From Bacillota bacterium (GTDB lineage Bacteria > Bacillota > Clostridia > Christensenellales > SZUA-584), in the NCBI GenBank assembly GCA_023399095.1, contig JAEWQS010000059.1, positions 1 to 33,950 on the forward strand: a DNA stretch of 33,950 nucleotides, read 5' to 3'. The notes beneath the pieces are model-generated. The model did not search any database, was not told where the DNA came from, and was given only the letters and a program-made list of their open reading frames with translations. A program made the position numbers and the translations under genes. Positions within the stretch are counted from its first letter, which is position 1, and each line of letters starts with the position of its first letter. This document shows, piece by piece, positions 25,019 to 32,447 of the stretch.

Positions 25019-25711
25019 GTGAAAAAGGACGACTTAACGGATGCCAGTGAAGGCATAGCCGATAATCCAAACGAAAGAGAGAACGTGATATCTATGTTCG
25101 GTGAGGAGCATAAAGCGCCGATGAGTATCCGCAAGCGGCTGGCACTTGGCGTCTTGGCCGCCGTGCTGATGGGTACGCTGGGGCTGGCTCTTCCCGCGCT
25201 GCTGGAGGCTGTTGATTCCGCTCCAGTTGAAACTGAGCTTGCCTCAGAATCTGATGCATCGGCCGACTCGCCCGTTGCTCAAGCAGGCACTTCGGACATG
25301 TTAGCTATCACCGCATATGCGGCTGAATGGAAAGAGACTGTTTTGCAGCCCGGTGTGTCCATCGCACTCAACGAATACTCTCCGCTGCAAAGCGATGTAC
25401 CGGGATTCCCCTTCATTGTTTCCGTGCCCGAAGGCAACGCTGACATCAATGCGGACGGCATACGTATTGATGTGGATGCCGGCACCATCGTCACATGGGA
25501 ACCGCCGGACTATACCGTACGGGAAAGAGGCAAAACGTATATCTGTTCCTCTGACACCACGATATATTGGACGCCGCTGGATGCGCAAAGCGCGGCCATC
25601 CCCCGCTGCGAAATGACCATTACAGCGTACACCGGCGAGGATGAAGCTTATGCACAAAAAATCATCATTACTCAAACAGAGGATTTCAGCTATACCGCTC
25701 AGCTTCAGTAA
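25019..25711 (+). CDS. Unknown membrane-anchored extracytoplasmic protein
   Basis: I do not recognise a family. The 230-residue product has an acidic cytoplasmic N-terminus of about 37 residues, one membrane span (about 41-62; LALGVLAAVLMGTLGLALPALL), an acidic Ser/Ala/Asp-rich linker, then a 130-residue extracytoplasmic domain rich in Thr, Ile and Tyr, probably beta-structured. The architecture recalls short regulatory or anti-sigma-like membrane proteins, but no zinc motif or sigma gene is adjacent, so this is only a resemblance. The start is GTG 25019 with GAGGAG eight bases upstream. It is the only plus-strand gene in the middle of the window and points away from mraZ. A hairpin follows the stop. 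Confidence 0.78.
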   Translation: MKKDDLTDASEGIADNPNERENVISMFGEEHKAPMSIRKRLALGVLAAVLMGTLGLALPALLEAVDSAPVETELASESDASADSPVAQAGTSDMLAITAYAAEWKETVLQPGVSIALNEYSPLQSDVPGFPFIVSVPEGNADINADGIRIDVDAGTIVTWEPPDYTVRERGKTYICSSDTTIYWTPLDAQSAAIPRCEMTITAYTGEDEAYAQKIIITQTEDFSYTAQLQ

Positions 25712-25725
25712 TACAGCAAAAATAA

Positions 25726-25747
25726 ACGGAGACCGTATGGTCTCCGT
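25726..25747 (+). terminator. Hairpin after the unknown plus-strand gene
   Basis: ACGGAGACC pairs perfectly with GGTCTCCGT around GTAT, 15 bases after the stop. There is no immediate T run (ATTTT only at 25756-25760), so termination strength is uncertain. A near copy of the hairpin lies at 25852-25871. Confidence 0.55.
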
Positions 25748-25880
25748 AGCAGTCGCATTTTAAATCCAAAAGAATCTTTTTCCCGCTTCAACAAAGCGTA
25801 TCACATGGGATACTTCGCTACGCTCAGCATGACAGAAGTGGATTCGTCTGCCGGAGGCCTATTGGTCTCCGTTGCAGTTT
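25726..25880. repeat. Pair of related hairpins flanking a dispersed repeat
   Basis: Two similar hairpins (CGGAGACC/GGTCTCCG at 25727-25746 and CGGAGGCC/GGTCTCCG at 25852-25871), each followed by TWGCAGT, flank a unit GATACTTCGCTACGCTCAGC (within 25809-25834, continuing to ATGACA) related to the repeats at 5339-5468. No coding sequence is seen here. Confidence 0.65.
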
Positions 25881-25885
25881 CCAGT

Positions 25886-26221
25886 CTATTTATCTTGCAA
25901 AATCTTTGCCTTAAACCTTGGGCTCAAATTGACATAGAAAAGTCCGAATATCATAATGACAAAGAACAGCGCCCATGAAACCGCCATCATGAAACCGGAT
26001 GCCACCTTCAGCACGATGAAAACACCCGCGATCAATAATATGCCACCGGACACAATCAGCATCCAGCCGACAAAACGTGTCAGCGCTTTCTCATTATACT
26101 TGGCTTTTTCTTTGGGCGAAGCCGTGTTGTACCCAGCGATTAGGCCGCTTAAATCGAAGACACGGATAACGATGCCCAAGGCAAGCATTAATCCCCCGGC
26201 AAGAACGTTTGAGACCCACAT
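25886..26221 (-). CDS. DUF3784 family small membrane protein
   Basis: The 111-residue product matches the DUF3784 pattern: an N-terminal span (about 5-22), a cytoplasmic linker LIAGYNTASPKEKAKYNEK, then two spans (about 52-69 and 75-95). The YNT...EKAKYN segment is the recognisable part. The family has no known function. It is separated from the DUF4956 gene by a terminator, so it may have its own promoter or depend on read-through. The ATG is about ten bases after GGAAGGG. Assignment is from motif recall. Confidence 0.8.
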   Translation of the reverse strand: MWVSNVLAGGLMLALGIVIRVFDLSGLIAGYNTASPKEKAKYNEKALTRFVGWMLIVSGGILLIAGVFIVLKVASGFMMAVSWALFFVIMIFGLFYVNLSPRFKAKILQDK

Positions 26222-26242
26222 GGACTATAGCCCTTCCTTTAT

Positions 26243-26269
26243 AAAGAAAACCGCCCCGATGAAGGGCGG
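26243..26269 (-). terminator. Terminator after the DUF4956 gene
   Basis: On the minus strand CCGCCC pairs with GGGCGG around an eight-base loop and is followed by TTTTCTTT. It ends the VTC-DUF4956 transcript and separates it from the DUF3784 gene. Confidence 0.85.
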
Positions 26270-26293
26270 CTCATTATATGAAATTTTACTTGT

Positions 26294-26965
26294 TTATGAA
26301 ACCACGTCGCCCTTATAGCTGATCAAAGACGCGTTATGCACACCGGGTATAGAGGAAAACGCATCGATCATACCCACTTCGTTCTCCTTGATGTTCATCT
26401 CGATGGTCAGCTCAATCATGCCTTCCGACACGATCTTTGATTTCAATTTGCCGGCAGGCAGCTTGCGCAGTACAGCCTGTACCTCTTTCTTGCATGCCTC
26501 GTCAAAGCGGATGACAAACATGAACGGAAAGTTCTTCTTGGACTTGAACAGGTTCCAGACCAGAAGGAAAACGCCGATGGCGGCTGAAGCGACAAGCGCA
26601 ACGGTATAAAATCCCGCACCCAGCGTAATGCCGCACGCAATCGCCCAGAACATGAATATGGTATCCAGCGGATCTTTCACAGCCGTTCTGAAACGCACGA
26701 TGGACAGCGCGCCGACCATACCAAATGCCAACGCCATATTTGAAGATATCACCGAGATCACCATTGTGGTTACCATTGTGAGCATAATCAGTGATGTGCC
26801 GAAGCTCTTCACGAATATCACGCCGTTAAAGGTCAATCGGTAAATAAAATAAACAAACAAACCGAGAACAAACGCGAGAGCCAGCGTCACAAGTATATCG
26901 GTCAGAGTGAGATCTCCCGACATTTGAAAGTTATCCAATACGCTTTTTTTGATAATTTCACCCAT
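26294..26965 (-). CDS. DUF4956 membrane protein, partner of the VTC-domain protein
   Basis: The 223-residue product has an N-terminal membrane half (spans near 24-46, 54-73, 78-95 and 105-138) that includes the family's ALAFGMVGALSIVRFRTAVKDP segment, then a cytoplasmic C-terminal domain of about 85 residues with ferredoxin-like alternation (FVIRFDEACKKEVQAVL ... MIELTIEMN). DUF4956 genes are repeatedly found next to VTC-domain polymerase genes, as here: the vtc stop codon TAG overlaps this gene's AGGAGG site. A role as the membrane subunit of a polyphosphate-type polymerase is plausible but not shown. Confidence 0.9.
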   Translation of the reverse strand: MGEIIKKSVLDNFQMSGDLTLTDILVTLALAFVLGLFVYFIYRLTFNGVIFVKSFGTSLIMLTMVTTMVISVISSNMALAFGMVGALSIVRFRTAVKDPLDTIFMFWAIACGITLGAGFYTVALVASAAIGVFLLVWNLFKSKKNFPFMFVIRFDEACKKEVQAVLRKLPAGKLKSKIVSEGMIELTIEMNIKENEVGMIDAFSSIPGVHNASLISYKGDVVS

Positions 26966-26977
26966 AAAATAATCCTC

Positions 26978-28222
26978 CTAGTCAAACTTTCTGCATAATA
27001 CATATTTTGATATCGCGCTTCTTTGCGCCGCGTTCACGTTAGTGAGTATGGCCTTGATAAACTCAGGCATATAGCGGTTGAACTTCACCTCAAGCACCAT
27101 CATGCCTTGATCCAGTACAGGCATCGTAGGGGCCTGCGCATTGAAGATGTCTGCGAGCCAGAGCCCGCCCTTGATGTCTTTGTCGAACGTCACACGCACG
27201 TTTTCAAACGGCGACACAAATGCTTCACGCCAATAATCAACAATCACGCGCGGCTTAAGCACGTTGTTTTTCATCTGTACGTAGATTTCGGATGCCAGCG
27301 GCTCCGGCCTCTCCCCCAGAAAATCATATTCACCCGCAATGAGACTGTCGCACTCATCGCGTGAGAGCCCGATGCTGACCTTGGAAATAAACTGACCACG
27401 CTTAATCTTCTTTTCGAATTTAATGACGCTGTCGCTGTAATTATAAATCCGAATCCGGTATTTACTGCGTTCGTCCGTTCCGGCGACCTTGTCCTTGAGC
27501 GCAGTTTCATAAACGTCGTCAAAGTAAAGGCTGCGGATATGATAGTGCCCATCGCCGTTCGCATAACGGTCAATACTCAGCAGCGCTTTGATCGTGTTTT
27601 TTAACAATATATAATCATGATAATTGATGTAGTATTTAAGCTCATGCCGATAAGCCAGCTTACCGCTTGGTGCCTGTTCTTGTAGATAGTCAAAATCATG
27701 CTGGTCTACGCGTACCATGGGCTCTGCGGGACGATATCCACGATCCGTATGAAGCACCTGCGGGGCTCGTCTTGTTTCCGTCTGTTCAGTGAAAATGCTA
27801 AGTTTTTCCGTCTGCGACGATTTTACATCGGCGGCTTTGCTTCGTCTTGTTTCCTTGACAGCGGGCGTCTGGCTGCGTGTCTGAGCCTTCGGTTTCGCGA
27901 CTTTAATTTCCTCTTTGCCGAACATATTGAGTTCAGACTGAGGCTCTTCCTTTTGCCGGGCGCTGTTATATCGGCTGGCCAATGCAGCACCGCGTTTGCT
28001 CCCCTGCTTTGGGCTGCCTGCACGTTTGGGTTCAGAAGAAAACACGCTGAGCTCACTTGGCTTTGGTGTCACTCGCTTTACGCTCGCTTTTGGTCTGTCT
28101 AGTGACAACTCACTTCTTCGGCGGTCAAAATCACTGGTGGATAAGGGCTGAATATCCTTACGCTTGGCTAGCGGTGTTTGTTTCTTCAGTTTTCTGAATA
28201 TCTCTTCGTCTCTTCTCGCCAT
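26978..28222 (-). CDS. VTC-domain (polyphosphate polymerase-like) protein with long repeat-bearing N-tail
   Basis: Residues about 190-414 form a VTC/CYTH-type tunnel domain. It starts with RHELKYYI and carries the basic and acidic residues expected of the active site: KYRIRIYNYS (254-263), KFEKKIKRG (268-276), RVIVDYWREAF (325-335), VLEVKF (376-381) and ISKYVLC (404-410). In yeast Vtc4 this fold makes polyphosphate from ATP; bacterial versions are largely uncharacterised. The first 175 residues are a basic, low-complexity tail without a membrane span. It contains a repeated (S/E)(E/K)L(S/N)(V/M/I)F element at 56-61, 96-101 and 139-144, and a partial SELS at 37-40. The ATG is preceded by AAAGGGG. 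It is transcribed with the DUF4956 gene. Confidence 0.9.
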   Translation of the reverse strand: MARRDEEIFRKLKKQTPLAKRKDIQPLSTSDFDRRRSELSLDRPKASVKRVTPKPSELSVFSSEPKRAGSPKQGSKRGAALASRYNSARQKEEPQSELNMFGKEEIKVAKPKAQTRSQTPAVKETRRSKAADVKSSQTEKLSIFTEQTETRRAPQVLHTDRGYRPAEPMVRVDQHDFDYLQEQAPSGKLAYRHELKYYINYHDYILLKNTIKALLSIDRYANGDGHYHIRSLYFDDVYETALKDKVAGTDERSKYRIRIYNYSDSVIKFEKKIKRGQFISKVSIGLSRDECDSLIAGEYDFLGERPEPLASEIYVQMKNNVLKPRVIVDYWREAFVSPFENVRVTFDKDIKGGLWLADIFNAQAPTMPVLDQGMMVLEVKFNRYMPEFIKAILTNVNAAQRSAISKYVLCRKFD

Positions 28223-28291
28223 ATTTCCCCTTTAAGAGTCGTGTTCCTCAGAGCTTTTCGGATTAATTATTACTTGCAACAGCATGCCGTA

Positions 28292-28363
28292 TCAATATAT
28301 CAAACGCCAACAGCTTTGGTTCAGGCGCAAAAAATGCCCTTCATAAAGCTTTGTTAAATCCAT
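28292..28363 (-). CDS. Possible 23-codon leader ORF upstream of the VTC gene
   Basis: An ATG at 28363 with GAGG nine bases upstream opens a 23-codon frame (MDLTKLYEGHFLRLNQSCWR, then LIY and stop). It starts about 12 bases after the expected transcription start of the promoter at 28382-28410. It may be a leader peptide controlling the VTC gene 70 bases downstream, or chance. No run of regulatory codons is obvious, so confidence is low. Confidence 0.3.
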   Translation of the reverse strand: MDLTKLYEGHFLRLNQSCWRLIY

Positions 28364-28381
28364 GTAAAATTACCTCGAATG

Positions 28382-28410
28382 ATTGTATCACGCTTATTTG
28401 CAAAAGACAA
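28382..28410 (-). promoter_or_regulatory. Sigma-A promoter of the VTC-DUF4956 genes
   Basis: TTGTCT (28405-28410) and TACAAT (28382-28387) are 17 bases apart on the minus strand, giving a 5' leader of about 150 bases before the VTC ATG. No strong terminator separates this from the upstream cotH-type gene, so read-through is also possible. Confidence 0.75.
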
Positions 28411-28485
28411 CAATTTTACACGTATATTTCCATATAAAGTAATCAGACAGGCGATAACTCTCTTCTGTTTTTACCAGTTTTCCGT

Positions 28486-31400
28486 TTAACCAAAGAGACT
28501 TAGCATCTGCTCGTCCGTCAGATTGAATCCGGTCTTCATCTGTTCGTCAGTAAAGCTGAAATATCCGCGAAGCTTTGAACCCGATATGCCAAGCACGCTC
28601 TTTATCTGAGAAAGCGCATGGTAGGGGCGCTCCTTGGCATATGTGCGCATCGATTCCACCTCTTTTTCCCAATCCCTTTTAGAGTCGGTGAACTTTGCGC
28701 GTTCTGCGGGCATTTCTGCTGCCACAGAAGTGGCCACCTCGTTGATTGCACCGATGAGCTTATCCGTGGTATAGAGGTTTTCCATCGTCCATGCATAACG
28801 CTCAAGAAATGCTTTTTTCCACGGTTCATAAGCAAGCAGCGCGTTAAACATCGTAGAACCGCCTACTTCACTGGCTCTGCGTCGTGATAATGTCTCATGG
28901 TCAGGTTTATTAAATGACCAGCACATATCGTAGAATATCTGTTTCCATTTGCCTCCGGGCACCTGATAAAACTGAAGGTTGTAATAATCCGAGTTTGCCA
29001 AATATATCTGATTGGTCATAAGATCTATATAGCTGTCGGTATCCAGCCGCTCAGCAAGGTATTCGTGATTCTCTTTCACCGACATATCGTGCGTGGTTAT
29101 AAACCCGTACAGTTCCTTGTAGCCTTCGTTCGTACCGTTTAAGACGTAATTTAAGCCGGAGCCGGAAAGAACGTTAATGCCATCCGGGTCTTCCACCCCT
29201 TCATGCTGAGCAATGAAATTTTCGTTGCGTTTCTCTTCCATGAAGTAAACGCCCCAGTATTCGCCGTTGAGATAAACGACATACGTCTTATATTGCTGTG
29301 TCAGACAGTTGAGATCTTGCCCATTCATATTTTCCAGTATCACAGCTTCCTTGATCTTGGCATACAGCGCATCCTGCCCGCCGCCTCGAAGCACAAGCGA
29401 CTTGTATTCAGTAAACGGTAGGTCTTCAAAGAACGGATAGGCCATTGAACCTTTGCCATATTCGCTGCGCGCCATCACAGCAAAGGATTTTTGCTGATTG
29501 TCGCGGCTGAAGCCGCCCTGTATGCGAATGGCGACATCCTGTCCAAATACCCTCTGGCCGCTTTCATCGAACACCTCAAAGGAAGCGGGGCGTTCAGACT
29601 CTTTGCCCTCTTCAAGATAGTTGGCGACTTCATAGTGCTCCGTATGCCCTTCAATCAGCTGAGCGTTAGGCCCAAGCATATAAATACCTGTTTCGGTATT
29701 GAACAGATCATCGTGGTTTACCACCAACGAAATCACGGGCAGCGAATGAGCCGCACCGATGATATAAGTGGCAGTATGCGTTTCGCTGTCAAGAAAACCG
29801 TCCTTGAAGGCGCGCGCGCGGATCATGCCCGTCTCGCTCATCGTGATGGAACCGGTATAAGGCGTAGAGCTTGTCGTGGGCACTGACCCGTCCGTTGTGT
29901 AGTAGATGGAAGCGTCCTGTGTGGTGCTCGATAGCGTTACCGTCTGAGCGGACGGATAGCTGCCCGCCGACACATCCGGCATGGGCATGGCCACAAAGCC
30001 GCTGCTCGGGTTTGCGTTTGCCGCTCCGGGTGTGGGTTCGGTGAAGTAGTAGACACCATCCTGCTGTACCATTCTGCCGATTGATATGCCGCGCGGCAAG
30101 GTGCCGATGCTATATTTATCCTGCAATAAGCCTTCAGCATTAAAAAGAGCCAAGACTTCTCCGGTTGCGCTCAGCTTAAAGTTGGTATGAACATAGTTTT
30201 TTTTTAAGCTTTCATCACTGGCGAGCCCAGATGCGAGCACCGTATAATACTCTCCCGGCGCCAGCGTCTTATCCGGCAAACGAAACTTTGCGGGGTTTCC
30301 TGTGTTGTCAGTCAGCCCAAAGCCTTGTAGATTGATCGTTTGGCTGCTGCGATTGTATAGCTCGATCCAATCGTAGGTCTCGCCGTTGTCCTCGGCGAGA
30401 AACTGCGAATTCGACGTCATCACTTCGCTGATCATGATGTCTCCGAGCGCCAAAGGATTGGCCGTAAGGAACTGCTGATTTCCTTCGTCTGTGTTGGGGT
30501 ATCCTGGCGACGGTTTGCTTGATGCCGCCCATTCGCCCGTATAAGCCCCGCCTTCCGCAGGCGTACGGGCATAAGCCATATCCGCCTGTGATTCGGACAC
30601 CGTCATCTGGTCGAGTATCAGCCCCGTCGGCGAAGCCAGCGATATCATTTCTTCGTAAGCTGAGATGCCAAAGCCTGTGTGAATGGCACCTTTTTCAAGG
30701 TCTGTCGCGTTGGTGCCTGCACCCGAAGCAAACAAGACGAGGTAAGCCCCCGGCTGTATTGTCACATCGGGGAATTTCCAGTCCAGCACATTTTGCGGAT
30801 CGTCCGAGAGACCAAAGCCTGCCAGGTTCACCGGCTCAGCACCCGCATTGTATATTTCAATATAGTCACTGTATATGCCGTTGTTATCTGTCAGCGTGGT
30901 CTGATTGGACGCCATAACCTCAGTAATCAGCAATGTGGAATCAGTCGCATATCGGCTTGTCTGAAAGGCCTGCGCACCCGCCTCGTCGTTAGCGTAGCCC
31001 GGCGTTGGGCTGTTAAATGTGATCCAGACCGTTATGTCGTCCGCCTGTCTGCCCGCTGATACGTTCTTAACCTGATCTTCGTATTCAATTTCGTCGACGA
31101 TTTTCCCCGCAGAATCCATTAAATAAACGCCGCCGCCGTCCGCACTCAGCTTGAAGCCTGCATGCAGCACGCCGCTGGGATCATTCTGCGAACTGCCCGA
31201 CGCGAACACGACCAAATAGCCGCCCGCTTCCAGCGTCACATTTGGAAACGCCCATTTAACGGACGACTTGTCGTCAGAGAGTCCCAACCCTGAAAGATTC
31301 ACTGCCTCACTGTTTGGATTGTAAACTTCGATCCAGTCACTGTTATCGCCTTTGTCGTCGATCAGGCATCCTCCATTGGATGCCATAAACTCGTTGATCA

Positions 31401-31539
31401 CGACAGCACCCGATGTAACGGGTGTGCCGCCATCACCATTCGCCTGACCGTTCTCCTGCTCGTTTAGTACAAATATTAAAATCCCGGCGCACAAAGCCGC
31501 CGCGATAATGATGACAATAACATTACGAATAGCTCTCAA
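28486..31539 (-). CDS. Surface protein: three lamin-tail domains, chitobiase-type domain, CotH kinase domain
   Basis: The 1017-residue product begins with a membrane anchor or signal (about 6-25). Three lamin-tail (LTD) repeats follow at about 44-155, 202-315 and 367-478, each with an (I/V)(N/S/T)E(F/V)M(A/T)SN start and a D(W/Y)IE(V/I/L)YN core. A chitobiase-like beta domain (about 521-594; ASIYYTTDGSVPT) comes next. Residues about 598-975 match the CotH kinase family, with IRIQGGFSR (671-679), GEYWGVYFMEEKRNENF (759-775) and FYDMCWSFN (869-877) as the likely catalytic segments. CotH proteins are atypical kinases first known from spore coats; many Clostridia carry secreted versions with LTDs. 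The TTG start at 31539 has AAGGAG eight bases upstream. It lies upstream of the VTC and DUF4956 genes, a recurring neighbourhood. Its substrate is unknown. Confidence 0.9.
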   Translation of the reverse strand: MRAIRNVIVIIIAAALCAGILIFVLNEQENGQANGDGGTPVTSGAVVINEFMASNGGCLIDDKGDNSDWIEVYNPNSEAVNLSGLGLSDDKSSVKWAFPNVTLEAGGYLVVFASGSSQNDPSGVLHAGFKLSADGGGVYLMDSAGKIVDEIEYEDQVKNVSAGRQADDITVWITFNSPTPGYANDEAGAQAFQTSRYATDSTLLITEVMASNQTTLTDNNGIYSDYIEIYNAGAEPVNLAGFGLSDDPQNVLDWKFPDVTIQPGAYLVLFASGAGTNATDLEKGAIHTGFGISAYEEMISLASPTGLILDQMTVSESQADMAYARTPAEGGAYTGEWAASSKPSPGYPNTDEGNQQFLTANPLALGDIMISEVMTSNSQFLAEDNGETYDWIELYNRSSQTINLQGFGLTDNTGNPAKFRLPDKTLAPGEYYTVLASGLASDESLKKNYVHTNFKLSATGEVLALFNAEGLLQDKYSIGTLPRGISIGRMVQQDGVYYFTEPTPGAANANPSSGFVAMPMPDVSAGSYPSAQTVTLSSTTQDASIYYTTDGSVPTTSSTPYTGSITMSETGMIRARAFKDGFLDSETHTATYIIGAAHSLPVISLVVNHDDLFNTETGIYMLGPNAQLIEGHTEHYEVANYLEEGKESERPASFEVFDESGQRVFGQDVAIRIQGGFSRDNQQKSFAVMARSEYGKGSMAYPFFEDLPFTEYKSLVLRGGGQDALYAKIKEAVILENMNGQDLNCLTQQYKTYVVYLNGEYWGVYFMEEKRNENFIAQHEGVEDPDGINVLSGSGLNYVLNGTNEGYKELYGFITTHDMSVKENHEYLAERLDTDSYIDLMTNQIYLANSDYYNLQFYQVPGGKWKQIFYDMCWSFNKPDHETLSRRRASEVGGSTMFNALLAYEPWKKAFLERYAWTMENLYTTDKLIGAINEVATSVAAEMPAERAKFTDSKRDWEKEVESMRTYAKERPYHALSQIKSVLGISGSKLRGYFSFTDEQMKTGFNLTDEQMLSLFG

Positions 31540-31594
31540 TGCTCACACTCCTTGCTTGATTAAACAAACTTTATATGTAAAGATAACACGACTG

Positions 31595-31623
31595 ATTGTA
31601 CCATGCTTGTCCTCAAAAAACAA
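31595..31623 (-). promoter_or_regulatory. Promoter of the CotH-LTD gene
   Basis: TTGTTT (31618-31623) and an extended -10 TGG-TACAAT (31595-31603) are 17 bases apart on the minus strand, about 50 bases upstream of the TTG start. Confidence 0.65.
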
Positions 31624-31759
31624 CAGATTCACCCCATGCATTAACTACCGTTCAATGAGACGAAACAAATACGAAATTTGTTCCCCTGAATCCACGCAAA
31701 TTTTTCTTCCCTGTAATTAAGACAATGTGTTTAAATATCAGGAGCCTTTATTGTTGTCA

Positions 31760-31821
31760 TAAGAAAAAACAAAAACGCCCCGTTATTACCCAGACAAAGC
31801 GACTGGGATGATAGCGAGGCG
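31760..31821 (-). terminator. Two-stage hairpin terminator of the zinc-ribbon genes
   Basis: On the minus strand CGCCTCG pairs with CGGGGCG (31815-31821 with 31776-31782), an inner CCCAG pairs with CTGGG, and the hairpin is followed by TTTTTGTTTTTTC. Confidence 0.88.
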
Positions 31822-31842
31822 CACAATCCGTTAAGCATTCTA

Positions 31843-32406
31843 TTAGTTGAAACCATCCATATTAAAGTCATCGAGCATATCGCTGAAGTCACCCAGCATG
31901 TCATTGTAATTAAATTGCTCCACAGCATCTCTCGTGTACCAGGCGCCGTCGATATTGAGCCTGCTGCCATCCAGCTTAAAAGGTATCTCTTCACTTTCTC
32001 CGAGGTAACTGATAGACAGCTTGCCGGTGTTCTTGCTTTTATCAAACGTATATGTACCAGGCATCGTCATGCCCGCCACCTGCATGTCAAACGTACCGTT
32101 CGCTTTGAAATCGACTACCCCGCCGTAGCCTGTCTCGTCATACCACATACCAGCGAGATCGGTGCTTCCTCCGCGGGGCAGCAAAACCACCAGAAGAATG
32201 ATAGCGATAATAAGCACTGCGCCGCCCACGCTTAGCCCAACAATAAGCCCTGTCCGGTTCTTTTTCTGCGGCGGAGGTGCATACCCTGCATACGCCGTCG
32301 CAGCAGGCTGCGTCGGCTGACCGGATGCGATTTCCAGTCTGTTGCCGCATTGTGTGCAAAATACCGTTCCATCTTCCAGCTTATGACCACATTTCGTACA
32401 AAACAT
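31843..32406 (-). CDS. Zinc-ribbon, single-span protein with lipocalin-like extracytoplasmic domain (paralogue 1)
   Basis: The 187-residue product has a four-cysteine zinc ribbon (CTKCG at 3-7, CTQCG at 17-21), a proline-rich linker, one membrane span (about 52-76), and an extracytoplasmic domain starting GMWYDETGYGGVVDF and ending AWYTRDAVEQFNYNDM. The repeated beta pattern (FKANGTFDM ... GTYTF ... KLSISY) recalls small lipocalin-like or DUF5640-type domains. The domain clearly resembles the second domain of the upstream neighbour. No function is known; similar proteins are common in Clostridia. The last residues are Asp/Asn/Phe-rich (DMLGDFSDMLDDF). The SD AAGGAG is six bases before the ATG. 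Confidence 0.82.
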   Translation of the reverse strand: MFCTKCGHKLEDGTVFCTQCGNRLEIASGQPTQPAATAYAGYAPPPQKKNRTGLIVGLSVGGAVLIIAIILLVVLLPRGGSTDLAGMWYDETGYGGVVDFKANGTFDMQVAGMTMPGTYTFDKSKNTGKLSISYLGESEEIPFKLDGSRLNIDGAWYTRDAVEQFNYNDMLGDFSDMLDDFNMDGFN

Positions 32407-32447
32407 ATAAAGCTCCTTAACTCAATTAATATTCTCTACCGCTTATC

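Larger units (their letters stand above)
31540..31842. other. 303-base intergenic region upstream of the CotH-LTD gene
   Basis: It holds the CotH-LTD promoter (31595-31623), the terminator of the zinc-ribbon genes (31760-31821) and an AT-rich hairpin AACAAAT/ATTTGTT (31664-31682) that might be an operator. No gene is seen. Confidence 0.6.

Noticed and set aside
24681..25070. 129-codon minus-strand frame between mraZ and the 25019 gene
   Set aside because: AT-rich region giving Phe/Leu/His-rich low-complexity peptide; it overlaps the better-supported GTG start at 25019 and contains palindromes.
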